Origin: Adineta ricciae
Taxonomy: Eukaryota > Rotifera > Eurotatoria > Adinetida > Adinetidae
Length of the DNA stretch: 64,000 nt
Assembly: GCA_905250025.1 (NCBI GenBank)
Contig: CAJNOJ010000172.1
Span: forward strand, 163,722 to 227,721
Direction of reading: 5' to 3'
The notes below the pieces were generated by a model. The model had not been told where the DNA came from. It saw only the letters and a list, made by a program, of their open reading frames with translations, and ran no database searches. How positions within the stretch are numbered: position 1 is the first letter of the stretch; each line of letters opens with the position of its first letter. Position numbers and translations under genes: made by a program. This document shows, one piece after another, positions 31,637 through 45,426 of this stretch.

Positions 31637-32228
31637 TCGTTCAAGAGCAACGACGACAAGAATAAATAAAATGAATCGACATTACTATTGCACACTGTTT
31701 GCTTGTCACGATGGAAGCAAGTTGTCGAAGAAGGAAAGTGACACTGCAATAGAGAGGGCACTGGCAATCATCAAGAAATTCTATTGGTTTGAAAGGCTGA
31801 TTTTCATTTCGATCAATTCTAACATTTTAGAAACGAATCATTCATTTTTCTTGAAAATCTCCTATATCTGTATCAGAATTTACTCTAAACGAATTCAGAA
31901 TATGGAAGTTTCATTAGATCTTCAATGAATTTGGATAAAATTTTGAACTAAATCTTGTATTTCATGTTCAAACAAATGTGAAAGATTCCGAATCATAGTG
32001 TAACGTTCATGTCACCCTCAATCTCACGCAGTTCAACGAACTGACTAAATGCATTTCTTTCTCTTTCATGACTAAACAGATAAAAAACATTCGAATAACT
32101 TCGAAACATGTTGTTCGCGTAATAAATATTAAAAATATATTCCGTTAGTAATCAGATTATATCACTTTATGCTCATTCGTTTAACCTTGAACACAAGTAT
32201 GTCGAGTTAGAATAACTATGTTAACGTC
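31637..32228. other. Intergenic region ANKUB1-like to tRNA-Leu
   Basis: About 590 bases, AT-rich. The open frame 31572-31928 (+) overlaps the ANKUB1-like first exon in antisense and looks like chance. Divergent promoter elements for ANKUB1 and the tRNA's upstream flank lie here. Confidence 0.5.
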
Positions 32229-32340
32229 GTCAGCATGGCCGAGTGGTCTAAGGCGCCAGACTCAAGCGTAATGCTTCCTCAGTGAGGTGGAGTGTTCTGG
32301 TCAGCGTATGCTGGCGTGGGTTCGACTCCCACTGCTGACA
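32229..32340 (+). tRNA. trnL-CAA: tRNA-Leu (anticodon CAA) with intron
   Basis: The acceptor stem GTCAGCA (32229-32235) pairs with TGCTGAC (32333-32339), with discriminator A at 32340. The D arm starts with GGCCGAGTGGTCTAAGGC, and the T arm has GTGGGTTCGACTCCCAC with the B-box GGTTCGACTCC. The anticodon stem is CCAGA / TCTGG and the loop carries CAA at 32263-32265. A 28-base intron (32267-32294) lies one base 3' of the anticodon, the canonical position, as in other animal tRNA-Leu(CAA) genes. The long variable arm typical of leucine tRNAs is present. CCA is not encoded. The following TTTTTTTG is a Pol III terminator. The tRNA decodes UUG. Confidence 0.97.
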
Positions 32341-33444
32341 CCATTTTTTTGCGCTTTCTTATACTTGTTTTTCTCTTACTTTTTCTACGCGTTCTGTTCC
32401 TTTCAAACAGAATCGAAAGAAAATCCAGCAAATACCATCGATTACATACTGGAATGGAATATAGTGAAAATACATTGGATGTGACATGTATACGGATCAT
32501 GTTATCCTTCAAACTTCTCGAAGTTAAAAATAGTTTTCCTAAACATCCATATTAAATGACATCATTACTTTTTGCCTCTCCGATCTATACTCTGAATAAT
32601 ATTGTTAGAGATGAGAGATGACAGATTGTTGTGAGGTTAAAAGTATTGATCTGTGTATTATGATTAAAGAAAAGATTCGTTTCTTGATGTTCACGATATA
32701 CAAAAACACATGAGTTTTCTTTTCATATCCATAAGTAAGAACAAGAACGAGAACAACACGTCATCCATAGGCTTTGTCTCTCTCGTTTGCACGATCGCGG
32801 TCTGATCTTTCTTTTTCTCTTTGCAAAAAATATTTGTACAAAAAGAAAACAAACAAAATGATTGAGAACAAAAAAAGACAGAAAAACTGAACAAAGTTAG
32901 GAGAGAAGAAGGAGAGAAAACCAAACAACAGACGACAGAAAACAAAACAAAAAAAAAACGAGAAAAAGAAAACAAACAGTACATATTGTTTGCAGTAACA
33001 ATTCTAATAAACAAATGAGTCTAATTGTTTGTTTGAACGAATCAGTTATATTTGAAAAGTTCTTTTATATACTTGCCGTATTACATACAAATATATGTAA
33101 ATCAACGAACAACACTCAAGAATAGTAAATAATAGCAGGCAGGACGGAAGAATAGAGAATGATGATGACCACAACAACAGGAACTGTCGGTGTTCGGTCG
33201 TTTCTGTGAATAAGGGCAAACGTGCATATATATATTTATAATAACTCTCTACAAAATGTACAATGTTTCTGAAGGAAAAGGACGACAAGTGTGACACCAA
33301 ATAAAATATGGTTGAAGAGGAATACATGTGAATATATGTATAATAGAGAGAGAGAGCGAACATATAAAATCTAACTTAAAAGAAAGAATGCTCATCACTG
33401 CACAGAGAAAAAAAGCACAAGAACAACAGTTAAACGTGGTCGTT
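32341..33444. other. Downstream flank of tRNA and 3' side of the KMT2C/D gene
   Basis: Begins with a T run (Pol III terminator) after the tRNA. The remainder is A-rich on the + strand; the reverse open frames 32691-33014 and 33046-33363 are T-rich, F/S/L-biased and probably the 3' UTR of the KMT2C/D gene. No coding domain is seen. Confidence 0.5.
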
Positions 33445-36400
33445 TCAATTCATCCATTTTCGACAATTAGTTGCACCACATAAACATGGAATTTTCGAAT
33501 CTTCTTCGAAATCGAATTTGTAGTCATACATTATTTCTTCACCTTTAGCAATACGTCGATTGGTAATGATGATAATCTTGCTATCTTTTTCAATTTGTAC
33601 CACTTCGGCGATGGAGTTCGGCTAAAACACAAGTCGGATGTCATTTTCGTTCAATTAATCAATGATTTCTTTACCTCGCATGAATGATTTATGTAACGAG
33701 CTAAACAGCCGCTCATTGTTGCATCGACAACGTATTCTTCATCTAGTCGAAACATGTAAATCCCACGATTTTGTTGTTCGTACAGTTTTTCTCTTTTATT
33801 AGCAACTTCATTACGGATTAATTCACCTATATACTCAATAACCATGGTATGTTTTTCCAGATCACGTCCGGCAAATAGACCCAAGCCCTAAGAAAAATCG
33901 AATCGTGCTGGAAATCGGATGATAATACTCAAAATTACCTGAATACGTGATTTAGCAAGAAAAACATTCTGACGCCATTCAGTTTTCAGTTTTCTATATT
34001 GAGTTGACTTCGATAGAACGAAATGTTTGACATAAGGAATTTGAGTCCCTACAAATCAAGATAAGCATCATGATAATTTCTTTTCTTTTTACTTCTCTTA
34101 CCTTCAATGCCGAGTACAGTTCGTGGTAAAGCACTTCGAGTCGAATGTGAACTTGTCAATGTTTGTGCATGTCTAAATCAATAATAAATCATCATAAAAG
34201 ACCGAAATTAATCAATATTCTTACCGTCGGAAATGAGTATTTAGTTTTGGTTCACTTCTGGCACACCCAGTCGGATTTAAAGTCAATGGCATATCTAATA
34301 ATTGTAATCGGCCATACTTAAATGCATAGTTTTGTAACATTTCCACTCCGGGTAATGATTCAATCAGACGAATGATATGTGGCTCCTGGAAAAGATCAAA
34401 TGCAAATCAGAATCATCCTGTAGTTTCACGCTTCAATAACGTACAGTTAGTCCATATAAGTCTTCTCCGCTGACGAATATTGAAAACATTTTAACTAGGC
34501 CATGCTGTCGTCTTAGAGCATCAATTTCATCGACAATTTTATGCCAAGCAGCTTTCGCGGTTGGTTCAAGAAATTCCTGTGCCGGTTCGTCGACATTTTC
34601 TTGGATACGTATTCGAAACATCGGTTTGTTATTGACATCAATTATAGAGCAATGATACGCACAACGGCGGTTTGGGCGACGCATTGACCAATAGAATCGT
34701 GTAACATTATAGCCGACCTGAAAAAGAAATTCAGTTTTGATATAGATTATGTGCTTGGAGGAGAGAGCAGATAGAATTTACTGGATAAATAAAATTTCGA
34801 TTATGAAATACGGCGGATTGTAATTGATGAGGTAATAACTGACCAACGTTGTGGAGAACAAGACCTCCGATACGGAGTGTATAAGAAGTTTCTTCATGTT
34901 CTTCTGTCATATACCTACAGAGAAAGATATGGTACTGATATTGATTCGAGAAGAATAACTTACGTTTGAATTTGTTTGACTTCATCACGATTGATCCAGA
35001 CTTTACGAATAACTGATTTATCCTCGAGTATCTGATCAGTCGCAGTTGTTCGTGAAGCATGAACTGGACACATGATTGTCTACAAAATAGAATGCATAAT
35101 CGATCGACAGAAACGAACTTCTTTAATAAATTTACTTTATTCTTGTGAAATACACAACCAGAATCCACAGCACATGGAAAATGATATGCATTCGGACAAC
35201 GTGGAGAAAAACATGTTAAACTGGCACCTTTTTGTTTACATGATGCGCATTCGATATTTATCGAACGTTTATATGCTTGTTCAACACACATCAATGCACC
35301 ACTGACTGTTTCATAGACTTCTGTTGACCATAAAGCACAATTCAAATGACACCATCGACCAACATCAAGATTGAGTAATCTATACACGAATATCAGTTTA
35401 AATGTTCAAATGGAGATTTCGAAAAATGTACCTTCCCGGTCCATTGGTAGTCATATCACCAACACCATGGCAAAAAGCACATACTCGTTTGTCTTGTTGA
35501 GCATTTCGTGGTAGCGGTATCTTCATTTCCGAAATTAATTGCTCAATTTCAACGTTGTTCGACGGTCGGATAACCGTTTTCAGTGTAATACTTGGATCCC
35601 ATCGTTTCCATCGGATATCTTTCCATCGCTTATCACCATTTGACTACAAATGAAAACATTCGATTTTCATGCCTATGATTCACAATCGATCTCTTACTTT
35701 ATTCAGACATTCATGTCGTCGTTTCAACGATAAACGTCGTGGTCGTCCGTTCGGTGAACCATTCAATTCATTCGGTGTACATGGTGGTGATGTTGTATCC
35801 ATAGATTCAGTTTTAATCGTCGGCGAATTATTGATTGAAGTATTGACGGTTAAAGCTTGCTGTTGGCTATGTGTATTTGATAAACAAGTATTGAAACATT
35901 GTTCGTTACAAAAATAAATAAACGGTTCGGAATTCGGCATCAATTCTCTGGCAGCCGATGGTAATTCAGTTAGACGTTTTTTCAATAAATTATCGGAGGC
36001 TAAACGTTGTGTACAGTTACGGCAATGTTTCGGCTGCATTTCTATCAGGGATTGAATACTGACACTTGTTTCTCGGCCGGTTTTGTATGTCGATGCGCCA
36101 CGGCTAATAGTCGGTAATTGAGACGTGCCTGATGAAGGGAAGGAGAGAAAATGATTTGTATGATTATTTTGAAGCGGTGTTGAACAGGAACAGTTTTGAT
36201 CAAATGCAGAAGAATATTGAGCATTCGAATTATTGTTTAACGTTTGACGAACGTCAAATGTTGATGGATAAGCGATTTTAAGTAGGTCAGCAACAGCAGC
36301 AATGACACTTTGAACATTATTCGCGGCTTCAGTCGTTAATGTCAATGTTACTGATACCTATTTCGAAAAGGAAGAGAGAAAACTTAATATCACAAATAAA

Positions 36401-39400
36401 CTTCATAGAACTGTATTACTTTATCCGTTCCTTCAACGAGTGGTCGATCTTTCTTTTCGAGTTCATTAGCATCTGCTGGTGGTACACTTGTAACCCTTTC
36501 ATCATTCATTTCTTGTTTGATATCAACTGATGAATTTGCTGGTAGTGATAGTAATGGTTCACTGTTCTTTGTCGATGATACTTCATTGGATATGAAGACA
36601 GGACTTAAAGATCTATAGTCATTGTTTGATGATAATGTTTTGAGTAATTGATTGTTTTCCATTTCAATGTTATTCAAAATTGTATCATCCTCGGCTAACG
36701 TTGACGTAGATATAATACTTTCGTCGTCACGTATCTCATGATTTTCTTCTTTTGTTAATAGACCTGATAATTTATCGTTGGAATCCATCGCCAATGGTGG
36801 AGATGGCAATCGTGGAGGGTGGTCAAGAAGTGTCGAGCAGATACGGTAGCGTCGTTCGAGTGCTGATAAAGAATTGGCAGCTGAAAGAAAGAAAAATCGT
36901 TTCTATACGTCTAAGATGAACAACAATTGACTTACGAATTGTTGCTGAAACTGGTTTAGGTGGTGGTCGTCGTTGTGGTCGATAGTAATCATTAATAGTT
37001 TCAATAAATACATTGCCAAACTCGCCTTGATACTGATACTTTTTATCGGGTAAATCGATCGGTAGAGACAATGAAAGTTCACTACTAATATCAATCAATG
37101 GTTCAAGCGGTGTCAACATGGGTAAGTCGCGTAGTTGTTGTAATGAATGTTCAACAAATTTCTCTGTTTCTTCAGTTCCTTTTTCTAAATAGAGATAAAT
37201 CGGATAATTTTTTTTGTTTTGAAAATCATCAGAAATCTATACAATAACGTACTTTTACGTTTACGTGATTTGGCTGGTACATCTTCATCGAATGATGCAT
37301 TCATTTCATTAGGCTTCCGTTTTTTACGCGGTTTAGGAATTTTTGCAGTTGGAGCAGACTGTGGCGGAGGATTTGGATGTGATGGAGTATTGATTGGTGG
37401 ATTATAGAGATGATGGTGATGATTATTCGCATAAGCGTGTGGTGCGTTATCATGAATTTGCATTTGAGAATTGTCATATGAATCATTATTATCAGTCGAT
37501 ATGCCATTGGACATTACATTGCCACTAGTCCGTGCTTTCAATGTAGCAATCTCTTCAGAGTTTGCTTGTGGATTGATTTGTAGTAAAGATTTGAGAATAT
37601 TGTCATCTGTAGTGAGCATACCAGATGGTAGGTGTAGAACTTGCTGAGGCATCGGCTGCTGTTGATGTGGATGCTTAGATTGATTCAAAAGACTATCATT
37701 AATATGTGAATTCGTTTGTAGTGTAGCGATATGTTGTGGTGGTGGAGGTGGCTGTTGTTGTCGATAGAGACTATTATGGTCGTAAATAATCGGTTGCTGC
37801 TGTTGTTGCATAATTAATTGAGGAGGTGGTGGAGGTGCAGGCCCACGTGGTCCATAGGTATTCGGCGGCATCATGCGTGGTTTCATCATTTGATAATTAG
37901 GATGTGGTGGAGGTTGTTGTTGTTGTACTTGTTGAGATGTTTGTATCATTTGTGGATAGCGTAAGACAACAGCCGATGGACCAGTAGGTACTCCATTTGT
38001 TGGCATGCCAGGTCGAATAGGTTGTTGAGATATTTGTTGTTTAACTTTACCAACACCAGTTACAGTTGTGACTGGCGATGGAAGCATTGGACGAGCATTC
38101 ACGTAGATTCCAGTTGGTGGATGATGACTCGCCGATGACAGCGGATGATGTGGCCCATGAGGTGAAATAATATGAGAATTATCTAGCTTATTTTGTACAT
38201 TGATTTGTTGTGGGGAAATGAAGTTATTGTTCGTATTCGGTGGCTGAGATGACGGTTGATGCATAGGGTAGCCTAAGATGGTGGGTGTTATAGATGCTTG
38301 GTTCATATGATGCATATTAACACCTAGATTATTCGGTAATGGGGATGGAAGAGGAATCAACGATGTAATTGACGTTGAATTTGATGGAGATTGTGGAGTT
38401 TCATTCGTTCCTGGTTGAGATGGTTGTCTTGTCATGGGAACATTGATACCGTAATTATTCAATAGGTCTTGATTGAATCGAACATGGTGTGAACCAGGTT
38501 GAATCTGCTGTGGCTGTTGCGGCGGCATTGACTGCTGCTGCTGCTGCTGCTGTTGTTGTTGTTGTTGCAATTGAGGTGGTGGTTGTTGATGCACGATATT
38601 TCGTGCAGTTGGCATATTTGTCATTTGGCCATTGTTGGGTGCTTGTGGCGGACGACCCTGTTGTGAAGGATGTCGTTGTAGATTTCCCGCCATCGATGGT
38701 GATGGCATTGATACATCATCCGAAAGCTGGTGCGGCGCACCGGGAGTTGGAGTACGAGAAAGCGCACGTGGCGATTGAACGTTAGTAATATTGTGTTGTT
38801 TTGACGGTGACGGAGAATGTAGAAGATATTTGCCTGCACCCGATGGATCATTGGACGGATCTTCGATATGTCGTACAGGATCATCAAATGGATTTTGAAC
38901 AACGATTGTCATCGACTTCGAAGGATTATTCGAATTATCCATACTTGCTGCTCGTATCATTGGTGAATTGTATAATCGCGCATCGGTCGGTGTACGTGGT
39001 GCATTGACCATAGTAGCATTGTTTCCAATAGTTGTGACTGATCGCATATGTTGAGTCGCTGATCCATCTGTTGTATAAACATTATCTGTTTTGATATCGA
39101 GTTTGGTTGGCGGTGGCACTGATGATACTGAATCATTCATTGCCGATTCACATTCGACAAATCAATTTTTCATGTATCATTAAATAAAGACATATACAAA
39201 ACAATACTGTTCGTGCTGATATCAGCAGAAGATATACATCTAAAATATGGAAGATAAAAGACAAAAAATGAAGAAACAAAAGAGAAATGTCATTATCTAC
39301 AAGTTCATCATCGAACAACATAAAACAAATATATCACACACATACACACATGAACACGCACGTTCATAGTCTGTTTCGTAGTTTCGTGTTTTTTTTCTTA

Positions 39401-42400
39401 CAAAATTCCCTGGAAGTTGAATTTTTTTCAATGCATAGTAATACCGGAAGACGCAAAACAAAGAAAACGATCAAATATAACTTAAATCACAAGAAAATGA
39501 AAGAGGAAACATAACACATGGAAGTCTACTGTCTGCACTTGTTCACAACCGGACGTTGATTGCATTGGCTCAAGAATGAGAGAAAACGAAATGCAATGAA
39601 AGGAAGCCAAATGAAAAAAAAAACAAACAAATCAAAACAACAGAAGAAAACTGAAAACCAAAGAGAAGAAAACAATACAAATCACATAGTAGCCGAACTT
39701 GTTGATGCACCATTGGATAATATGGAAGAAATAAGTTCAGCAACAACTGTACGACCTGATTCATGAGATGATGTCGATGGGAAATAATCATATTGTTGTG
39801 AAGATAAATTCTCTTGATTCAATGGAATGTAAGACGAATCATAGATGACATTATGCTGTTCGGTATATGATAATCGGGATTGATAGCGATGACGTGTACT
39901 TTCCGATTCAATCGGAATTTCACCTTGGCCAGAGATAACCGTCGAAATAACTTCATCGATTTTCTCGAGGACATCAGCAGGTACATCTGAATAGTTAGAA
40001 TAGGAAGGAGATGAAGAAGAGAAGAGATCAAACATTGAGAGGCATACTTTGCAATATATCAGTGCGTGTGGTCGACTTCTTTCCATTTGTTGGAAGATGA
40101 GGTTCTGAAAATGACGGATCAATAGTTGAATTCGGATGACGTCCATTCGTTGATGGTGACACCGCGTAACATGATGCTGATCTCATGAGTGGTGGTGGTG
40201 GTGGCGGCGGTGGTTGAGTATGATACGGATGGATCATATCGGATGAATTAGTACTATATGTTGAATCTACAGAGAAAATTATATCGATGAGCCGATCATT
40301 TCAATAGAAAAGAACAGGATTAGTTTACAAGGCGATGTTTTAGATTGATATTTGTTAGTTTTCGTTATGAATAAAGCAGATGGATCTTTACCGAATGGAG
40401 ATTGAAGATCAAATGATGGTAACTAGAAATATGTGCGCACGTAAGAATTGATTCACTTGAAAAATGAAGAATAGCATTCTTACCGAATTCGGTTGATATG
40501 ATTGTGAATGTTGTAGACCATTTGATTGACAATGTGTATTTGAAATACATGAATGTTTCTCAGTCGCCATGGTTTTCGGTAAATTCTCTCCTTGGATTGG
40601 CTGTTGGTATGCTTGATACATGTGATAAGATTCATCCATGCCCATCAAAGATGGATGACGTTTGAATTCTAATTTTGAACGGTTAAATTCGGGTGATTGA
40701 ACTGAAATATTGTTTTACAAGTTTGACATATGCATTGATTTCTAATTTACCCGCTGATAACGATGGTCCATCAGGACATGAGTACACCGTGTTAAGCAGT
40801 GGTGGTGGTGGTTGCTGATGCTGTTGTTGTTGTTGTTGTTGTTGGGTCATATGTGATTGTGGTAACCATGGCATACAACTAAAATGATTGAATATTGCGT
40901 TCATTCTTCTTGTTTTAGAATCAGTAAAAATTTACTCTTGACGAAGAATGTTCTTATTTGTTTGAGAAAGAAACGTCGCTTGGGATGGACCAACAGTAGA
41001 TTCTTCTAATTCTCGAGCCATATTTCGAATGATTTGAGTTGGATTATTTGTTTGATAGATACTACTATTCGACCAATCCATCGCTAAGATGACGACAAAC
41101 TTCAGTTTAAACAGAAATTTGTCACGAACGATTTACCTGATGAATTATCATTCTGATTTGGTTGATCCACAAATTCAATAAATTCCCAGATATCTCCTGA
41201 GGTATTGCATGGTGGATTTGGAGCTGCTGGATTGAGAATATAATCCACCAAATCAATAAATTCTTCATTATTGAAAATTGGTTCTAGAAACAACACTCGT
41301 TGGATTTCAATCAATCAACAAATTTCCATCATACGCATTTCATTTTCCTCTTCATTCGGTACAGATGCCGGTGGTCTTTTCTTCGTCGATAAATATTTTA
41401 TTGTTTCATTATCTAATTGAATTGCGTATTCATTATCCAAACATTTGAAATTCACCGTTGATGAATCGTGGCAAGACGAATCATCAGTCAACGGGTTTCT
41501 CGCTTGATTTCGATTCGCAAGTTCCATGCCGAAAAATGCTTCCTAAACAAATATTCCTAGAAACAAAAAGAAAGATGAAATCAATGATCTACCTGCATTT
41601 CGGGAGGCATATGTTCTTCGAGAATCGTCTTTCGTAATCGCTTATTCTTCGTCCGTAAGATTTCACTATCCATGTGAAGTAAATCTTGTCGACGACGGTT
41701 TCCACGAATTTTGACGACGAATCCACCGATGCCTGAACAAAACGAGTGTATTAGTAGATATTTGTTAGGATAGGAGTGTGCTATACCTGTGTATTTTTTT
41801 ATTGGCTTTTTGGTTTGGTGGTCATTGGTTAGAAGAAGTTTTTCTTCATCCGATCGTTCGTCATCATTGATCAAGGAAGAATTCGTTCTTTTGAAAGCAT
41901 TTTGATTTTTCTGCAAGATCTGTTTTGATTTCCGCGATGGATGCGCGGAAAGCTTCGGTCGAATCGATTTCAAATGCGCAACACCATTATCAGTTAAATA
42001 AACACCTTCATCAAATTTCACGGGTTTTGATTGCAAAATTTGCTGATCATTCATTGAATTATTCGATGAATGTCGCACCAATGTAAACGTCGATTGGTCT
42101 GGCTTGCATAACAAGCAAATGAATGATTGTTCGTGACACCTCTTTTCAGCCATTTCTTCGGTAAAGATATTCGCACACATACTGTGACACCAGCGATTAC
42201 AGTTCGTACACTGAATGATCAATTCATCCAATGAATATTTACGTAAACATAATGGACATGTATTTAATGAATAACATTGACCACATTCAGTATAATTATT
42301 TTCCCATTGGCAATCAGCGCCTGGACTGGTTGAACCGCATTTCAAACAACGTACACACCTATACGAAAATGAAAAGCGAAATATACGAATTTAATTGATA

Positions 42401-43805
42401 TGAATGCGATGAATACCATTGACATTTCCAATTTCCTTTTGGTACTTGGTCGAGTGGTGGTGTGAGGCAATAAGTATGATATGAAATATCACAATCATCA
42501 CAAAGAAGAAGTTTGCCTTCGTCTGTTGTTTTACCACAGCATTCGCAAACAGTACAATCAAGACAGCGCCAACCTTTATCGAAGATAACTCGAGAGATCT
42601 AAGAGAAGTAAGTTCCGAGAGTAATAGAGAAAGATGAACATACCATTTTTGTGAAACCAACACAATATGGATGATAAGTTTGACCACATTGAGAACAGGA
42701 TATTAATTGTCCTTCGTCATCTACACCGATACTTCCACAACTCACGCACATATCCTAGAAACAGAGGTAATTGTCAAATTAAACCAACGCTTTCAAGGTT
42801 TCATACTTGAGAAACCGCATAAACTTCATTCGAGGCGCATAAAACAGTTACGGAATGATGTTCATCATCATCTTTGATTGCTTCGTGCTGAGCAGAAACA
42901 TGCTCCTAAACGTTTTCACTCGAATTCCTCGGTTGAGATCATTGATCTACTTACGGTTGTCGATGTTACTGTCGTCGTAACACTGTAATCATCTCTTCGA
43001 ACTTTGATTGGTCGACCACGTGAACTGGACAGTGTTCGATGACATTGTGCAAGTTGTAAATTATCCGAATTGGAAGAATGTGATTGTGGACTGATCGAAT
43101 TCGGAGGTGTAGGAGAATCCGAACTCAATCGATGACGACGACGAGCATTCTACAAACAAATGTTTTTGTTTAAGATTTCATTTCCTACAAAACAATTCAT
43201 ACTCGTCTAGCGCGTTTTCGGTTTAATGCATCTGTGTTAATGTATGCTTGTGCTGGTTTACCTTTTCCACATTTACTATTCACACGACTGCCTCGCGTTG
43301 ATGCTAGCACCGGTTTCGTTGGTATCAATGTCTATAAAGGCGAAAAAAATTGATGAAATGACAAATGAACTAATGTTTTTATATACTTCGGTTTCGAAAC
43401 ATGGTAAAAAAGTATCTTTATCACAAAAGAGATCATTGACATCTGCTATACAACTATTGCAATTCAATTCTGAATCAACTAGAAAGATAAAGTTGAGTAG
43501 ATTATATTAAAATTTACTAGAAAAAAATACTTACAATTAAATGATACAAAATCCGATTGATCATCGGACATTTTTCTATTCGATGTGCTAAACAAATCTT
43601 GTGAACATGAATCATCACTAAATCTTCAAAAAACCAATCAATCTTAGCAAAAAAATTCAATGAGAATACGCGATTTCATACCGGTCGTCGTCGAATTGTT
43701 TCGGAAAGATCCGTGATTGAATAGATGTACTGTTCTAAACAGATTACAAACAAAAAAAAAGAATTAAAAAAAGAATCCATCTATCTCTAATCTCACCTGG
43801 CACAT
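33445..43805 (-). CDS. KMT2C/D: KMT2C/D-type histone H3K4 methyltransferase (MLL3/4 family)
   Basis: A long gene of about 2,700-2,900 residues. MLL3/4 enzymes place H3K4me1 at enhancers within a COMPASS complex with WDR5, RBBP5, ASH2L and UTX. From the N-terminus: a disordered start, then a cluster of PHD fingers (42750-41590), including [19 protein letters not shown] and [17 protein letters not shown], characteristic of KMT2C/D. A long Pro/Gln/Asn-rich region (41500-36400) has a CAG/CTG-coded polyglutamine run near 38530-38570 and another near 40820. An extended PHD (35460-35090) has [17 protein letters not shown], followed by FYRN/FYRC (34900-34290) and a WDR5-binding Win motif GCARSEP near 34260. 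The SET domain (33990-33620) has [10 protein letters not shown] and YDYKFDFEE, and a post-SET end [13 protein letters not shown]. The 5' end is tentative: ATG 43805 gives M-C-Q joined in phase 0 to 43734-43682. Confidence 0.93.
38532..38570 (-). repeat. Polyglutamine trinucleotide run in the KMT2C/D gene
   Basis: On the + strand it reads as GCTGCT...GTTGTT, i.e. CAG then CAA codons on the coding strand, about 13 Gln codons in a row. A similar run of GTT/GCT units occurs at 40817-40845 in the same gene. Confidence 0.9.
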
Positions 43806-45426
43806 TTCGACGAAAATTGTCGACTTTTCTGGAAGTATTTGATTCCACAAGATATGTCTGAAAAGTTCTGGTCATATACGTACTGTTCTAAAAATTGATC
43901 ATCATTTGTTTGTTTACTTTTTTTCTCCTCTTCTGCCTTTCGTAAAACAACAACAACAACAACAACACAAGAGCAATTTGACAAATACTGGTGTCGACCT
44001 CTGGTGAGAAACGAGACAAAGATCGACGAAAACTGTTTCACTGAATGAAAATCTCGTTTCAGATGACTCAAGTTCTTAATTGATTTCCTTTGATTTCTAT
44101 ACGTTTATGGACATCAAGATAAAAAGCCTATAACGAAGATTAGAGACGCCATTTTGAAATTCTCTCATTATCTTTCGAGGTCACTTGTCACGCTTAATAG
44201 ATCTGATTAGATGAAACTTTTCTTTTGAAAATCGAAGTATTTCTTTTTTCGATAAATTCAACGAAAAAAAGAAAAATATCTGAGAAATATTCGTTTCCAG
44301 TGATTTATTTGTTTAACACAAAGCGACTTCGTTTGCCATTGGATAAACGCTAATTCAATAAGAAACAGTTGAAAGTAATAATGACATGACTGAAGAGAAG
44401 AGAGAAGCGAAACGAGTACGAAATGCATAACGACTATTGTCAAAACAAACGGTAAAAGAGTTCGGTTTTTATTCGCATACGAGATCATTTGTAGAAATAA
44501 TAATTTCCAATTAACAATCAGTGTTGTGCAAAGAGTGAAAATCAATTTTTGTCATATTATGAAGATTTATTTCGATCATTGTCTCTGGTGTTCATCATGA
44601 AGTCTTCTTTTGCTACTTTCGGAGTCTGCGAAAAAGACACCCTGCGTGATTGACTCTGAGAACGTTATCAAAATTTATCCTAATCGTCATACGATGATAT
44701 TCTCATCCTCTGGGCTCTGTCGAATGATTCTTATGTAGTGAAAAGTCTTTCCGAAGTCTTTTCTTCGATGAAAACTAGAACCGATTCTGGATATGATTGA
44801 GTAACATCTAATACGGACTTTTCCTTAGTTTTCGGACATCGAATAGGATAATCATGTCTTCGTCAGTATAATTCGATCTAACATCATTATCTATCTGTTG
44901 AGCTTTCATTGAAAGTCTTGTGAAACACGACTTCTCTTTGTTTGGATGCTTGACTCGAATCTCCGTAGTAATGCAGACAGTTTTACTGTTCTTTCAACGA
45001 ATGTTTGCAAAGTAAGAACATTTGATGATATGCCTTGCTTTTCTTTTCCTATTCGATGTTGTTTTAGTCTAGTCTCTTCTTCTTCCTGCTATTACTCGTC
45101 CATCGTTCTAATTCGTCCATCTCTTTTTTATTGCCCTCTCTTTGTGAATATGTGTAGTCCAGTAGAATAAGCATCAACAGAGAAATAAACAAAAGTTCAC
45201 TATGGATTTAAGGCTTTTTTGTCGTTTCTTATTCAACAATGTTTATTTTAGTCGTCGTTTACCCAATTTATGTAAACAGCGAAGAAGACAAGTTGATTTC
45301 TTTTCTTCGATGAATGGTTTGGAACTCGACGGGAAACTTTTTCTTAAGCGCTAAAATTCGCTTGACTTAATCATTTTTCACAACGCGCTATTGATTGTCA
45401 TTTACTGCTTTGTAGATAGGACAGAA
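43806..45426. promoter_or_regulatory. Bidirectional promoter region between KMT2C/D and ZMYND8-like genes
   Basis: About 1.6 kb between the two start codons, transcribed in opposite directions. An acceptor (CTTTTCAG on the minus strand, ending at 43858) precedes the KMT2C/D start, and an acceptor (TGCTTTGTAG, ending at 45415) precedes the ZMYND8-like start; each suggests a non-coding leader or a trans-splice site. A (TTG)n tract (43951-43972) is present. No convincing gene. Confidence 0.5.

Noticed and set aside
32229-32340. tRNA-like fragment might be a SINE-derived repeat
   Set aside because: All stems pair, the anticodon-loop intron is canonical and no SINE tail follows, so a functional tRNA is the better reading.
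32691-33363. T-rich reverse open frames of about 105 residues
   Set aside because: Composition (F, S, L, C) and position after the KMT2C/D stop fit its 3' UTR, not a gene.
38489-38785. Alanine/valine-rich forward frame
   Set aside because: It is the antisense shadow of the polyglutamine repeat of KMT2C/D.
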